From Cellulomonas hominis (lineage in GTDB: Bacteria > Actinomycetota > Actinomycetes > Actinomycetales > Cellulomonadaceae), in the NCBI RefSeq assembly GCF_014201095.1, contig NZ_JACHDN010000001.1:3348001-3412000 (forward strand): a stretch of 64,000 nt of DNA, read 5' to 3'. Of this stretch, positions 1 to 8,891 are shown one piece after another; positions within the stretch are counted from its first letter, which is position 1; each line of letters opens with the position of its first letter. The notes beneath the pieces are model-generated. The model saw nothing but the letters and a program-made list of their open reading frames with translations, ran no database searches and was not told the origin of the DNA. A program made the translations under genes and the position numbers.

Positions 1-242
1 TGCTCGCGATGCTCCGGGGCGGGCTCACGGAGGACGAGGCCCGCGCGCAGGTGGTCGCGGGGACCCGCCGGCTGGCGCGCAAGCAGATGGGCTGGTTCGG
101 CCGGGACCCGCGGGTGCACTGGCTGGACGCGCGCGACCCGGACCTCGTGGACCGGGCTCTCGCGCTGGTGGCGGACGCCGACGCCGGGGCCCTCGGCCTC
201 GCCACGGACGACCCGGCTCCGCGCCGTAGTCTGGGGTCATGA
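1..242 (+). CDS. miaA: tRNA dimethylallyltransferase, C-terminal part (5' end outside window)
   Basis: Only the last 80 or so residues are present; the reading frame is open from base 3 to the TGA at 240-242. The tail carries the motif KQMGWFGRDPRVHWLD, typical of the C-terminus of MiaA, which transfers a dimethylallyl group to A37 of tRNAs reading codons that begin with U. The catalytic and P-loop parts lie upstream of the window. The stop overlaps the ATG of dapF (ATGA at 239-242), and miaA followed by dapF is the usual order in actinomycetes. The assignment rests on the short conserved tail plus gene order. Confidence 0.85.
   Translation, partial: LAMLRGGLTEDEARAQVVAGTRRLARKQMGWFGRDPRVHWLDARDPDLVDRALALVADADAGALGLATDDPAPRRSLGS
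227..232 (+). promoter_or_regulatory. -10 box for leaderless dapF transcript
   Basis: TAGTCT matches the actinobacterial SigA -10 pattern TANNNT. It is separated from the dapF ATG (239) by six bases, placing the transcription start at or next to the A of ATG. No -35 element of quality is visible and no Shine-Dalgarno fits between. Confidence 0.55.
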
Positions 243-1192
243 CCGCCCCCGTCGCCCCCGAGACCGCCGCGCGCACGCTGCACGCCACCAAGGGGCACGG
301 CACCCAGAACGACTTCGTGCTGCTGGACGGCCGCACCGGCGTCGACCTCGGTGCGGACCTGGTCCGGGCGCTGGCCGACCGTCGCGCGGGCATCGGCGGC
401 GACGGGGTGATCCGCCTCGTGGCGAGCGCCGACCTGCCGGAGGGCGCGGCCGTGCTGGCGGAGGACGCCGCGGCGACGTGGTTCATGGACTACCGGAACG
501 CGGACGGCTCGATCGCGGAGATGTGCGGCAACGGCGTCCGCGTGGTCGCCGCGTACGCGCGGTCGCTCGGCCTGTGGGACCCCGCCGACGGCGAGCTCGT
601 GCTCGGCACCCGCGCGGGCGTGCGCCGGGTGCGCGAGGTCGAGGGGCCCGCGGGCGAGCTCTGGTACGCCGTCGACATGGGCACCTGGTTCCTGCCGGGC
701 GGGGAGCAGGCGGCAGCGGACGGGTTCGACGCGCAGGTGGCCGTCGCCGGCCTGGACGTGCCGCGCCCGGCGCTCAGTGTCGACCTCGGCAACCCGCACA
801 CGGTCCTGGCGCTCGCGGGCGAGGCGGAGCTCGACGCCGCCGACCTCACGCGCGCCCCGGCCGTCGAGCCGGTGCCGCCGCACGGCACGAACGTCGAGCT
901 GGTCGTGCCGCTCGGCGAGGAGCGCGACGCCGACGGCGCGGCGCTGGGCCGGGTGCGGATGCGGGTGCACGAGCGCGGCGTGGGGGAGACCCGCTCGTGC
1001 GGGACCGGCGCGTGCGCCGCGGCGCTCGCGGTCCGCGCGTGGGCCGGCCCGCAGGCGCCGGACGTGTGGCTCGTGGACGTGCCGGGCGGGACCGTGCGGG
1101 TGAGCGTCCTCGCGGACGGGCACGTCGAGCTCGCCGGCCCGGCGGTGCTCGTCGCGGACCTCGACGTCGACCCCACCGCGCTCGCGGGCTGA
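239..1192 (+). CDS. dapF: Diaminopimelate epimerase
   Basis: DapF interconverts LL- and meso-diaminopimelate in lysine biosynthesis. The 317-residue product has both catalytic cysteines in their family contexts: Cys96 in AEMCGNGVR and Cys254 in TRSCGTGAC, plus the substrate-binding GHGTQNDFV at the N-terminus. Length is slightly above the usual 275-300, because of acidic insertions near residue 70. The ATG overlaps the miaA stop. A TAGTCT box at 227-232 lies six bases upstream of the ATG, so the gene can also be transcribed on its own as a leaderless mRNA. If the organism uses ornithine in its wall, as many Cellulomonas do, DapF would serve only lysine synthesis. Confidence 0.95.
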   Translation: MTAPVAPETAARTLHATKGHGTQNDFVLLDGRTGVDLGADLVRALADRRAGIGGDGVIRLVASADLPEGAAVLAEDAAATWFMDYRNADGSIAEMCGNGVRVVAAYARSLGLWDPADGELVLGTRAGVRRVREVEGPAGELWYAVDMGTWFLPGGEQAAADGFDAQVAVAGLDVPRPALSVDLGNPHTVLALAGEAELDAADLTRAPAVEPVPPHGTNVELVVPLGEERDADGAALGRVRMRVHERGVGETRSCGTGACAAALAVRAWAGPQAPDVWLVDVPGGTVRVSVLADGHVELAGPAVLVADLDVDPTALAG

Positions 1193-1236
1193 CCGGCCGG
1201 GGAACACCCGCGGCCCGCCCCGGCGTTCGACCTGGC

Positions 1237-1563
1237 GTGACCACCGACGCCCTGCCGCTCGACGCCGCCGCCCTCGGCGCGCCCCTGGGGGCCGCCGCGA
1301 CGTTCGTGCAGCTGTCCTCGGGGTTCTGCGCGCCGTGCCGGGCGACCCGTCGCGTGCTGGAGCGCGTGGTGGCGACCGGGGACGGCGTCGCGCACGTCGA
1401 GGTGGACGTCGCCGACCGCGCCGACCTGGCCGCCCGGTTCGCCGTCACCGAGACCCCGACGGTCGTCGTGCTCGACGCGGCGGGCGTCCCGGTCGCGCGC
1501 GCCACCGGCGTGCCGAGCCTCGCGCAGGCCCGGGCGGCCGTCGCAGCGCTCGCGCGCCCCTGA
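1237..1563 (+). CDS. Small thioredoxin-fold protein
   Basis: A 108-residue protein with a CAPC active site at residues 31-34 (CxxC) followed by a helix, a central beta-alpha region, and the cis-proline segment TETPTVVV. This is the minimal thioredoxin fold. The start is taken as GTG 1237, because everything upstream in this frame is a shadow of dapF. No Shine-Dalgarno is obvious. It follows dapF by 44 bases on the same strand and may be co-transcribed. It is probably a cytoplasmic thiol-disulfide oxidoreductase, since there is no signal peptide. Its partner is unknown. Confidence 0.8.
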   Translation: MTTDALPLDAAALGAPLGAAATFVQLSSGFCAPCRATRRVLERVVATGDGVAHVEVDVADRADLAARFAVTETPTVVVLDAAGVPVARATGVPSLAQARAAVAALARP

Positions 1564-1579
1564 GCCGGCGCAGCGCGCC

Positions 1580-2194
1580 TCAGCCCGCGGCGACCACCCG
1601 CAGCACCCGGAACCCCCGCGCCGTCGCCACCCGGTCGACGGCGGCGACCCCCGCGAGCTCGTCGGCTAGCCACCGCAGCAGCGAGTCGGACCCGAGGTTC
1701 TTCGCCACCACCAGGTACGCCTCGCCGCCCGGCACCAGCCGGCGCAGCCACTGCCGCAGCATCGCGTGCAGCGTCTCCTTGCCCACCCGGATCGGCGGGT
1801 TCGACCAGATCGCGGCGAACCGCACGTCGTCCGGCACGTCCTCGGGGCGCACCGCGCGCAGCCCGTCCAGCCCGAGCCCGGCCGCGTTCCGCCGGGTGAG
1901 GTCCAGCGCGCGCTCGTTGACGTCGACGGCCCAGACGCGCGCGTGCGGGGCGAGCAGCCCGAGGCTGAGCGCGACGGGCCCCCAGCCGCAGCCGAGGTCG
2001 AGCAGGTCGCCGTCGCGCGGCGGGTCGGGCACGTGCCGCAGCAGCACGTCGGTGCCGGCGTCCAGGTGGTCGGGGGAGAACACCCCGCCCGCGGTCTCGA
2101 CCGTGACGTCGCGGCCCGCGAGGTGCACGGTGCGCGTGCGGCGCTCGTCGGGGGACGCGGGCTCGGCGGTGAAGTAGTGCTCGGTGCCGGTCAC
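1580..2194 (-). CDS. Class I SAM-dependent methyltransferase, RsmC/RlmG type
   Basis: The 204-residue protein has motif I DLGCGWGPVALSL (SAM binding), an acidic motif II VDVNERAL, and the catalytic motif IV WSNPPIRVGK, an NPP(F/I) signature of N2-guanine rRNA methyltransferases such as RsmC and RlmG. It corresponds only to the C-terminal catalytic half of E. coli RsmC, which is normal for the actinobacterial single-domain relatives. Start chosen at GTG 2194 (VTGTEHYF); upstream codons are arginine-rich and unlike coding sequence. It is divergent from hflX. The exact target (16S or 23S rRNA) cannot be told from the sequence. Confidence 0.85.
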   Translation of the reverse strand: MTGTEHYFTAEPASPDERRTRTVHLAGRDVTVETAGGVFSPDHLDAGTDVLLRHVPDPPRDGDLLDLGCGWGPVALSLGLLAPHARVWAVDVNERALDLTRRNAAGLGLDGLRAVRPEDVPDDVRFAAIWSNPPIRVGKETLHAMLRQWLRRLVPGGEAYLVVAKNLGSDSLLRWLADELAGVAAVDRVATARGFRVLRVVAAG

Positions 2195-2316
2195 GACCGC
2201 GACCCTACCGGGCGTCCGCCGGTGGCGAATTGCCTCGCGTCGGCCCTCCCGGCGCGCGACACTGGTACGCGGGCGCCGACGACGGACCGCCCGATCCCCG
2301 ACCGCGAAGGAACCGC

Positions 2317-3864
2317 GTGAACGACCCCCAGAACCCCACGACGCGCGAGCAGGACGCCCAGGAGACCGCCGTGGACGCGCAGCAGGCCGAGCGCGACGCC
2401 CAGCGGGTCGCCGACGACGTCGTGGCACGCGTGCTCGCGCGGGCGGGCACCGCGGTCCACGAGGGCGCGACCGTCCACACGGCCCACGACGGCGAGCAGC
2501 TCGACCTGGAGGAGCGCACGTCGCTGCGCCGGGTCGCGAACCTGTCCACCGAGCTCCAGGACGTCACCGAGGTCGAGTACCGGCAGCTGCGCCTCGAGCG
2601 CGTCGTGCTGGTCGGGCTCTGGGGCTCCGGCACCCAGGAGTCCGCGGAGATCTCGCTGCGCGAGCTCGCGGCGCTGGCGGAGACCGCCGGCTCCGAGGTG
2701 CTCGACGGCCTGCTGCAGCGCCGGCACACCCCGGACCCGGGCACGTACCTCGGCTCCGGCAAGGCCGCCGAGCTCGCGGGCGTCGTCGCGGCGGTCGGCG
2801 CGGACACCGTGGTCGTCGACGGCGAGCTCGCCCCGTCCCAGCGCCGCGCGCTGGAGGACGTGGTCAAGGTCAAGGTCGTCGACCGGACGGCGCTGATCCT
2901 CGACATCTTCGCCCAGCACGCCAAGTCCCGGGAGGGCAAGGCGCAGGTGGAGCTCGCGCAGCTCGAGTACCTGCTCCCGCGCCTGCGCGGCTGGGGCGAG
3001 TCGATGTCCCGGCAGGCCGGTGGCCAGGTCGGCGGCGCCGGTGCGGGCATGGGCTCCCGCGGTCCCGGTGAGACGAAGATCGAGCTGGACCGCCGGCGCA
3101 TCCGCAACCGGATGGCGAAGCTCCGCCGCGAGATCGCCGCGATGGAGCCGGCCCGGCAGACCAAGCGGGCGTCGCGGAAGAAGAACGCGATCCCGTCCGT
3201 CGCGATCGCCGGGTACACCAACGCCGGCAAGTCCTCGCTGCTCAACCGCCTGACCGACGCCGGCGTGCTGGTGGAGAACGCGCTGTTCGCCACCCTGGAC
3301 CCGACCGTCCGGCGCGCGCAGGCCGCGGACGGCCGCGTGTACACGCTCGCGGACACCGTCGGGTTCGTGCGGAACCTGCCGCACCAGCTCGTCGAGGCGT
3401 TCCGGTCCACCCTGGAGGAGGTCGCGGACGCCGACCTCGTCCTGCACGTCGTGGACGCGTCGCACCCGGACCCCGAGGGGCAGATCGCCGCCGTGCGGCA
3501 CGTGTTCGCGGACATCCCGGGCGCCATGGACGTGCCCGAGATCATCGTCCTGAACAAGGCCGACCTCGCGGAGCCCGAGGCGCTGGCGCGGCTGCGGTCG
3601 CGGGAGCACGGGGCGGTCGTCGTCTCGGCGCACACCGGCGAGGGCGTCGACGCGCTGCAGGCCGTCATCGCGGACCAGCTGCCGCGCCCGGGCGTGACCG
3701 TCGACGTGGTGATCCCGTACGACCGCGGCGACCTGGTGCACCGGGTGCACGAGACGGGCGAGATCGACGCCGAGGAGCACACGCCGCACGGCACCGCGCT
3801 GCGCGGCCGGGTGGACGCGGGCCTCGCGTCGGAGCTGACGGCCGCGGCGGTCCAGGTCCGGTAG
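2317..3864 (+). CDS. hflX: Ribosome-associated GTPase HflX
   Basis: HflX is a GTPase that binds 50S subunits and splits stalled or hibernating 70S ribosomes. The 515-residue product has the N-terminal glycine-rich domain (GGAGAGMGSRGPGETKIE) and the G domain with P-loop GYTNAGKSSLLN, DTVGFVRNLP (G3) and NKAD (G4). It has an acidic N-terminal extension of roughly 70 residues, as in other actinobacterial HflX. Start GTG 2317 is preceded by the purine-rich GAAGGAA (2306-2312). Gene order dapF-hflX is conserved in actinomycetes, where hflX has been linked to macrolide-lincosamide resistance in mycobacteria. Confidence 0.93.
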   Translation: MNDPQNPTTREQDAQETAVDAQQAERDAQRVADDVVARVLARAGTAVHEGATVHTAHDGEQLDLEERTSLRRVANLSTELQDVTEVEYRQLRLERVVLVGLWGSGTQESAEISLRELAALAETAGSEVLDGLLQRRHTPDPGTYLGSGKAAELAGVVAAVGADTVVVDGELAPSQRRALEDVVKVKVVDRTALILDIFAQHAKSREGKAQVELAQLEYLLPRLRGWGESMSRQAGGQVGGAGAGMGSRGPGETKIELDRRRIRNRMAKLRREIAAMEPARQTKRASRKKNAIPSVAIAGYTNAGKSSLLNRLTDAGVLVENALFATLDPTVRRAQAADGRVYTLADTVGFVRNLPHQLVEAFRSTLEEVADADLVLHVVDASHPDPEGQIAAVRHVFADIPGAMDVPEIIVLNKADLAEPEALARLRSREHGAVVVSAHTGEGVDALQAVIADQLPRPGVTVDVVIPYDRGDLVHRVHETGEIDAEEHTPHGTALRGRVDAGLASELTAAAVQVR

Positions 3865-3873
3865 CCCGCCGGC

Positions 3874-3899
3874 CGGGCCGCGGCCGGGCGCGCGGCCCG
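3874..3899 (+). terminator. Hairpin after hflX
   Basis: A nine-base-pair perfect stem (CGGGCCGCG with CGCGGCCCG) around an eight-base loop, ten bases after the hflX stop. There is no U tract, as is common in high-GC actinobacteria. It separates hflX from the leaderless promoter of the next gene. Confidence 0.45.
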
Positions 3900-3918
3900 C
3901 CGTGTCCCCGGCGGCGAC

Positions 3919-3924
3919 TACCCT
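3919..3924 (+). promoter_or_regulatory. -10 box for leaderless helicase transcript
   Basis: TACCCT (TANNNT) ends six bases before the GTG at 3931. This predicts a start of transcription at or beside the first base of the start codon. Confidence 0.55.
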
Positions 3925-3930
3925 GTCCGG

Positions 3931-6078
3931 GTGCCCGATCCCGCCCCCGACGTCGACCACCTGCTCGACGTGGCGGTGGCGGCCCTGGGCGGGTCGCCGC
4001 GCGAGGGCCAGCTCCGGATGGCGCGCGAGGTCGCGGGCGCGATCGAGCGGGGCGAGCACCTCATGGTGCAGGCCGGCACCGGCACCGGGAAGTCGCTCGG
4101 CTACCTGGTGCCCTCGGTCCGGCACGCGGTGCTCGCGGAGGAGCGCGTCGTCGTGTCCACCGCGACCCTGGCGCTCCAGCGCCAGGTGATGACCCGCGAC
4201 CTCCCGCTCGTCGCCGACGCACTCGCGCCCGAGCTGCCGCGCAGGCCCCGGATCGCGCTGCTCAAGGGCTGGCACAACTACGTCTGCGTGCACAAGACCG
4301 CGGGCGGCTACCCGCCGGACGACCAGGGCATGCTGTTCGACCTGGGGGACCACGGCGCGGCCGAGCACCCCGCGACGACAGAGGCACCCGACGCGCCGGA
4401 GGGCGGGACGCCCGAGAAGGAGCCGCTCGGCGCCCAGGTCGTCCGGCTGCGGGAGTGGGCCGAGGCGACCGACTCGGGCGATCGGGACGACCTGGTCCCC
4501 GGCGTCACCGACCGCGCCTGGCGGCAGGTGTCCGTGACCTCGCTGGAGTGCCTGGGGCAGCGGTGCCCGATGCTGGAGGAGTGCTTCCCGGAGCGCGCCC
4601 GGGCCGCCGCGCGCGCCGCCGACGTCGTCGTCACGAACCACGCGATGCTCGGCGTCGCCGCGTCCGGCTCGCCGAACGTCCTGCCCGAGCACCAGGTGCT
4701 CGTGGTCGACGAGGCGCACGAGCTCGCGGACCGGGTCACGGCGCAGTCGACGGCCGAGATGTCCGTCGGCGCGGTCGAGCACGCCGGGCGGATGGCGCGC
4801 CGGCACGGGGGCGTCGCGACGACCGAGCTCGACGGCGCCGCGGCCGCGCTCGGCGCCGCCCTGATCCACCTGCCGGAGGGGAGGTTCGCGGACGGCCTGC
4901 CCGAGGGCACCCGGTCCGCCGTCGCGATGGTGCGGGACGCCGCGCGCGGGCTGCTGACGGCGCTGCGGCCCGAGAAGCCGGCGTCGGGCGAGGCCGCGCC
5001 CGCCGACTCGGGTCTGAAGATCGCGTCGTCGGCGGTCCTCGCCCTGTTCGAGGTCGCCGACCGCATGGCCGCCGACGCCGACGACCAGAGGTACACCGTG
5101 CTGTGGTGCTCGCGCGGCGAGCGGGACGGCGCCACCCGGATCTACGCGGCGCCCCTCGCGGTGAACGGGCTCATCCGCACGCACCTGCTGTCCGGCCGGG
5201 CCTCGGTGCTCACCTCCGCGACCCTCAGCCTCGGCGGGGAGTTCCGGTCGATGGCGCGGGCGATCGGCCTCGAGGGCGCGGGGGAGGCCGCCGCGGCGAC
5301 CGCCTCCGCCGCGACCACGGCCCTCGCGGCGCCGGGCGGGAGCGAGGGCACCACCCCGGCCGCCGGGGCGGCAGCATCCGGCTCCGGCTCGTCCGCCGCC
5401 ACGACGACGCTGCCGTGGCACGGGGTCGACGTCGGGAGCCCGTTCGACTACCCCCGCCAGGGCATCCTCTACATCGCCCGCCGCCTGCCGCCGCCGGGCC
5501 GCGAGCCCGCCACCGACGCGCAGCTCGACGAGATCGCGGAGCTGGTCACCGCGGCCGGCGGCCGCACCCTCGGGCTGTTCTCGTCCCGGCGGGCCGCGGT
5601 GGCCGTCGGCGAGGCCATGCGCGAGCGGCTCGACGTCCCCGTGCTCGTGCAGGGCGAGGACCAGCTCCCCACCCTGGTGCGCCGGTTCGCGGAGGACGAG
5701 GCCACCTGCCTGTTCGGGACGCTCTCGCTCTGGCAGGGCGTCGACGTGCCCGGGCGGTCGAACCAGCTCGTGCTCATCGACCGGATCCCGTTCCCGCGCC
5801 CGGACGACCCGGTCCGCTCGGCCCGTTCCGAGGCGGTCGCCGCGGCGGGCGGCAACGGGTTCATGTCGGTGGCCGCGACGCACGCGGCGCTGCTGCTCGC
5901 CCAGGGCGCGGGACGCCTGATCCGCTCCGTGGACGACCGCGGCGTGGTGGCCGTGCTCGACCCGCGCCTCGCGACGGCCCGGTACGGCGAGTTCCTGGCC
6001 CGGTCGCTGCCGGCGTTCTGGCGCACCACCGACCGTGAGGTCGCCCTCGGGGCGCTGCGCCGGCTCGCCGCGGCGTGA
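3931..6078 (+). CDS. ATP-dependent DNA helicase, DinG/XPD-like (superfamily 2)
   Basis: The 715-residue protein has Walker A GTGTGKSLGYLVP (near residue 50), the DEAH box VVDEAHEL, and C-terminal helicase motifs (LFSSRRAAV, LWQGVDVPG, GAGRLIRS). Four cysteines between motifs Ia and II (YVCVHKT, then ECLGQRCPMLEECF) fit the 4Fe-4S cluster of XPD/DinG helicases, so it probably unwinds forked or R-loop DNA 5' to 3'. A low-complexity Ala/Ser/Gly insert around residues 450-490 is unusual. The GTG start is supported by a TACCCT box six bases upstream and no ribosome binding site. No LexA box is visible, so unlike E. coli dinG it does not look SOS controlled. Confidence 0.9.
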   Translation: MPDPAPDVDHLLDVAVAALGGSPREGQLRMAREVAGAIERGEHLMVQAGTGTGKSLGYLVPSVRHAVLAEERVVVSTATLALQRQVMTRDLPLVADALAPELPRRPRIALLKGWHNYVCVHKTAGGYPPDDQGMLFDLGDHGAAEHPATTEAPDAPEGGTPEKEPLGAQVVRLREWAEATDSGDRDDLVPGVTDRAWRQVSVTSLECLGQRCPMLEECFPERARAAARAADVVVTNHAMLGVAASGSPNVLPEHQVLVVDEAHELADRVTAQSTAEMSVGAVEHAGRMARRHGGVATTELDGAAAALGAALIHLPEGRFADGLPEGTRSAVAMVRDAARGLLTALRPEKPASGEAAPADSGLKIASSAVLALFEVADRMAADADDQRYTVLWCSRGERDGATRIYAAPLAVNGLIRTHLLSGRASVLTSATLSLGGEFRSMARAIGLEGAGEAAAATASAATTALAAPGGSEGTTPAAGAAASGSGSSAATTTLPWHGVDVGSPFDYPRQGILYIARRLPPPGREPATDAQLDEIAELVTAAGGRTLGLFSSRRAAVAVGEAMRERLDVPVLVQGEDQLPTLVRRFAEDEATCLFGTLSLWQGVDVPGRSNQLVLIDRIPFPRPDDPVRSARSEAVAAAGGNGFMSVAATHAALLLAQGAGRLIRSVDDRGVVAVLDPRLATARYGEFLARSLPAFWRTTDREVALGALRRLAAA

Positions 6079-6090
6079 CGCGGCTCGCAC

Positions 6091-6116
6091 CTGCGCCGGC
6101 GCGACGCGCGGCGCAG
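6091..6116 (+). terminator. Hairpin after the DinG-like gene
   Basis: CTGCGCC pairs with GGCGCAG, and the loop itself contains a GCGCG-A-CGCGC palindrome. It starts 12 bases after the stop codon and lies before the ldh promoter. Confidence 0.4.
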
Positions 6117-6143
6117 CGGGCGCGCGGGTGCGCCCCGGCCCGT

Positions 6144-6149
6144 TAGCCT
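6144..6149 (+). promoter_or_regulatory. -10 box upstream of ldh
   Basis: TAGCCT is placed about 57 bases before the ldh start, giving a leader of about 50 nt that contains the strong GGGAGG ribosome binding site at 6195-6200. No convincing -35 is visible. Confidence 0.4.
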
Positions 6150-6206
6150 CGTGAGCAGCGCGCCGACCGGCGCCGACGCAGCCGCAGCACCACCGGGAGG
6201 ACCGCC

Positions 6207-7220
6207 GTGAGCGAGCAGACGAACGACGTCGAGGGCGACGAGCTCGGCCTTGCCGGGAGCGGGGCGTCGCCGCGGCGCACCACCAAGCTCGCCGTCGTCG
6301 GCGCCGGCGCGGTCGGGTCGACGATGGCGTACGCGGCGCTCATGCGGGGCGCCGCCCGCAGCGTCGTGCTCTACGACATCAACAAGGCGAAGGTCGAGGC
6401 CGAGGCGCTGGACCTCGGGCACGGCATCCAGTTCATGCCGATGGCCGAGGTGATCGGCTCCGACGACATCGCCGCCTGCGCGGACGCCGACGTCGTCATG
6501 GTGACCGCCGGCGCCAAGCAGAAGCCCGGGCAGACCCGCATCGACCTGGCCGAGGCGACGATCTCCCTGGTGAAGAAGATCCTGCCCTCGCTGGTCGAGG
6601 TCGCGCCGAACGCGGTCTACGTCATGGTGACCAACCCGGTCGACATCGTGACCTACGCGTCGCTGCGGGTCTCGGGCCTGCCGCCGACGCAGCTGTTCGG
6701 CTCCGGCACCGTGCTGGACTCCTCGCGGCTGCGGTACCTCATCGCGCAGTACACGGGCGTCGCGGTGCAGAACGTGCACGCCTACATCGCGGGCGAGCAC
6801 GGCGACACCGAGCTGCCGCTGTGGTCCTCCGCGACGATCGGCGGCGTGCCGCTGCTCGACTGGAACGCGATGGAGGGGCACGTCCCGCTCACGCACGAGG
6901 TCCGCGAGTCGATCGCCCGCGAGGTCGTGGACTCCGCCTACCGGATCATCGCCGGCAAGGGCGCGACCAACTACGCCGTGGCGCTGGCCGGGTCCCGGAT
7001 CATCGAGGCGATCATGAAGGACGAGCGCCGGATCCTGCCGGTGTCGTCGCTGCTCGACGGCTACCACGGCATCAGCGACGTGTGCCTGTCCGTGCCGTCG
7101 GTGGTCGGCCGCGGCGGCGTGGGCGAGCGGCTGCAGGTGCCGATGTCGACCGACGAGCTGGCGGGCCTGCGCCGGTCCGCGGAGTCGCTGCGCGCCGTCG
7201 CGCGCCGCTTCGGGCTCTGA
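6207..7220 (+). CDS. ldh: L-lactate dehydrogenase
   Basis: It reduces pyruvate to L-lactate with NADH, regenerating NAD+ during oxygen limitation. The 337-residue protein has the Rossmann glycine motif VGAGAVGSTMAY (near residue 32), the substrate-specificity loop with Gln in AGAKQKPGQTR (malate dehydrogenases have Arg there), and the catalytic histidine in GEHGDTELP. A 25-residue acidic N-terminal extension precedes the domain. GTG 6207 has GGGAGG six bases upstream, the best ribosome binding site in this part of the window. The gene stands alone, convergent with the small membrane protein gene. Confidence 0.95.
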   Translation: MSEQTNDVEGDELGLAGSGASPRRTTKLAVVGAGAVGSTMAYAALMRGAARSVVLYDINKAKVEAEALDLGHGIQFMPMAEVIGSDDIAACADADVVMVTAGAKQKPGQTRIDLAEATISLVKKILPSLVEVAPNAVYVMVTNPVDIVTYASLRVSGLPPTQLFGSGTVLDSSRLRYLIAQYTGVAVQNVHAYIAGEHGDTELPLWSSATIGGVPLLDWNAMEGHVPLTHEVRESIAREVVDSAYRIIAGKGATNYAVALAGSRIIEAIMKDERRILPVSSLLDGYHGISDVCLSVPSVVGRGGVGERLQVPMSTDELAGLRRSAESLRAVARRFGL

Positions 7221-7234
7221 CGCGGGCTGCCTCG

Positions 7235-7250
7235 CCCGGCCCCGCCGGGG
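7235..7250. terminator. Short hairpin between convergent genes
   Basis: CCCGGC and GCCGGG flank a CCC loop, between the stops of ldh (7220) and the minus-strand membrane protein (7251). It is short, so termination is only plausible. Confidence 0.35.
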
Positions 7251-7754
7251 TCAGTGCAGGACCAGCTTGAGGGCCAGCACGACGCCGCCGAACGCGCCCG
7301 AGATCGCGGCCTCGCCCACCAGGGCGAGGCCGCGCGCCCCGGCGAGGTAGGCGACCAGCGCGCCGCCGGCGACGAGCATCACCACGGTGAACACCAGGGC
7401 GGCCACGGCCGCGTCGGTGACGTCGGCGCCGACCGCGCGCGCCAGCAGGAACACCAGCAGCGGCGGGAGCGACCCCAGCAGGACTCCGGTGCTCTCCCGC
7501 AGCGCCGTCATGAGCCGCTGACCCGTGTGGTGGTCGCGGTCCTCGAGGCGCCCGCCGACGGCGTCGACGTACACGTGCGCCAGCCAGTACGTGATGATCA
7601 CCGCCGTGGTGGCCACCGCCACGATGTCGTTGGACTCGGCGTGCAGGCTGGTGACCGCGAGCATCGCCGCCGACACGATCGCGCCGTACAGCAGGTCGGG
7701 TGCGTCCTTGCCCAGCAGGAACCGCGTGACCCGCTCGACGCGGGGTGCCGGCAT
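7251..7754 (-). CDS. Small integral membrane protein of unknown function
   Basis: I do not recognise a named family. The 167-residue product begins MPAPRVERVTRFLLGKD and then has about five hydrophobic segments (roughly residues 21-37, 43-66, 88-110, 115-136 and 148-166). A short polar loop EDRDHHTGQRL lies between the second and third. The repeated pattern of Gly/Ala-rich helices resembles VIT1/small-transporter-like actinobacterial membrane proteins, but no metal-binding signature is clear. The codon pattern is normal for the window and the ATG start is unambiguous. It is convergent with ldh and followed upstream by a tandem LysR gene. Confidence 0.7.
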   Translation of the reverse strand: MPAPRVERVTRFLLGKDAPDLLYGAIVSAAMLAVTSLHAESNDIVAVATTAVIITYWLAHVYVDAVGGRLEDRDHHTGQRLMTALRESTGVLLGSLPPLLVFLLARAVGADVTDAAVAALVFTVVMLVAGGALVAYLAGARGLALVGEAAISGAFGGVVLALKLVLH

Positions 7755-7822
7755 CGTGGGCCTCCGTCCCTGGGCGCGTGGCGGGCGTCAGCGAGCGTAG
7801 GTCGGCGCCCCCGCGGGGCGGG

Positions 7823-8812
7823 TCACCCGGCCGGGGTGAGCGGCGACGCACCTGCGTGCCGGGTGGCGGTCGGGGTGCGGCGGGGGTACGTGTGCACGTG
7901 CGGCTGCGCGACCGACGACGCGGCGACCCGCAGGGCGTCGAGCGCCGCCGCGACCGCCGGGACCCGGGCGGTGCCGGGCTCGGTCACGGCCTCGACGACC
8001 CGCGCCGCACCGGGGCGGGCGGGGTGCACGGTGACGCCGGCGTGCGGGAGCGCGGCCAGCGCCAGACCCGGGAGGGTGGCGACCCCGAGGCCGGCGCGCA
8101 CCAGGCCGAGCACGGCGAGGTAGTCGTCGGTCGCGAAGTCCACCCGCGGGGTGAACCCGGCGCGGGCGCACGTGCCGACGAGCTGCGCCCGGCACTGCGG
8201 GCAGCCGGCGATCCACGGTCGGCCCGCGAGGTCGGCGAGGTCCACCGGCGTGCCGGGCTCGCGGCCGTCGGCGGCGGGCAGGACGGCGAGCACCTCGTCC
8301 CGGACGAGGGGCACGCGTCGCAGCCGGTCGTCGGCGGGCTCGGCGTCCGCGTCGCGGAACACGAGGGCGACGTCGACGCGGCCCGCGGCGAGCTCGGCCA
8401 GCGCCTCCGGCGGCTCGGCCTCGGCGAACGTCGTGCTCAGGCCCGGGTGCGCCTGCCGGAGCGCGGCCAGGGCCCCCGGCAGCAGCGTCGCGGCCGCGGA
8501 CGGGAACGCGGCGACCCGCACGCGCCCGGCCCGCAGGCTGGCGACCGCCGCGACCTCCTCGAGCGTCGCGGCGAGGGCCGACTCGACGGCGGCGGCGTTC
8601 CGGGCGAGCACGAGGCCGGCCTCGGTGAGGCGCACCCCGCGGCCGGCGCGCACCACCACGGGCGTGCCGACGGTGCGCTCGATCACCCGGAGCTGCTGGC
8701 TGGCCGCGGGCTGCGTGAGCCCCAGCTCGCGCGCGGCGGCGGTCACGCTCCCCGCCTCGTGCACGGTGCGGACCAGGCGGAGGGCGGCGGCGTCGAGCGT
8801 CCGGGCGGGCAT
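7823..8812 (-). CDS. LysR-family transcriptional regulator
   Basis: The 329-residue protein has an N-terminal winged helix-turn-helix (GSVTAAARELGLTQPAASQ, residues about 20-38) and a periplasmic-binding-like effector domain. An unusual feature is a cysteine cluster in the effector domain (GCPQCRAQL followed by a third Cys), which could bind metal or sense redox. ATG 8812 is preferred over the ATG four codons upstream because the HTH then starts at the usual distance. It is divergent from a class V aminotransferase with 79 bases between them, the classic arrangement in which a LysR protein controls its neighbour. The ligand is unknown. Confidence 0.88.
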   Translation of the reverse strand: MPARTLDAAALRLVRTVHEAGSVTAAARELGLTQPAASQQLRVIERTVGTPVVVRAGRGVRLTEAGLVLARNAAAVESALAATLEEVAAVASLRAGRVRVAAFPSAAATLLPGALAALRQAHPGLSTTFAEAEPPEALAELAAGRVDVALVFRDADAEPADDRLRRVPLVRDEVLAVLPAADGREPGTPVDLADLAGRPWIAGCPQCRAQLVGTCARAGFTPRVDFATDDYLAVLGLVRAGLGVATLPGLALAALPHAGVTVHPARPGAARVVEAVTEPGTARVPAVAAALDALRVAASSVAQPHVHTYPRRTPTATRHAGASPLTPAG

Positions 8813-8891
8813 GGCGCGAAGCATAATCGCACGGCATGGGTCTGCGCGGAACTGCCCGTTGCGCGCATGTGCCGGGCGGCGGGAGAGTCGG

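Noticed and set aside
2191..6090. A 1299-codon minus-strand open frame opposite hflX and the DinG-like gene
   Set aside because: It lies entirely opposite well-supported genes and reads as Arg/Gly/Ala/Val-rich sequence with no motifs. Long antisense frames are expected at this GC content.
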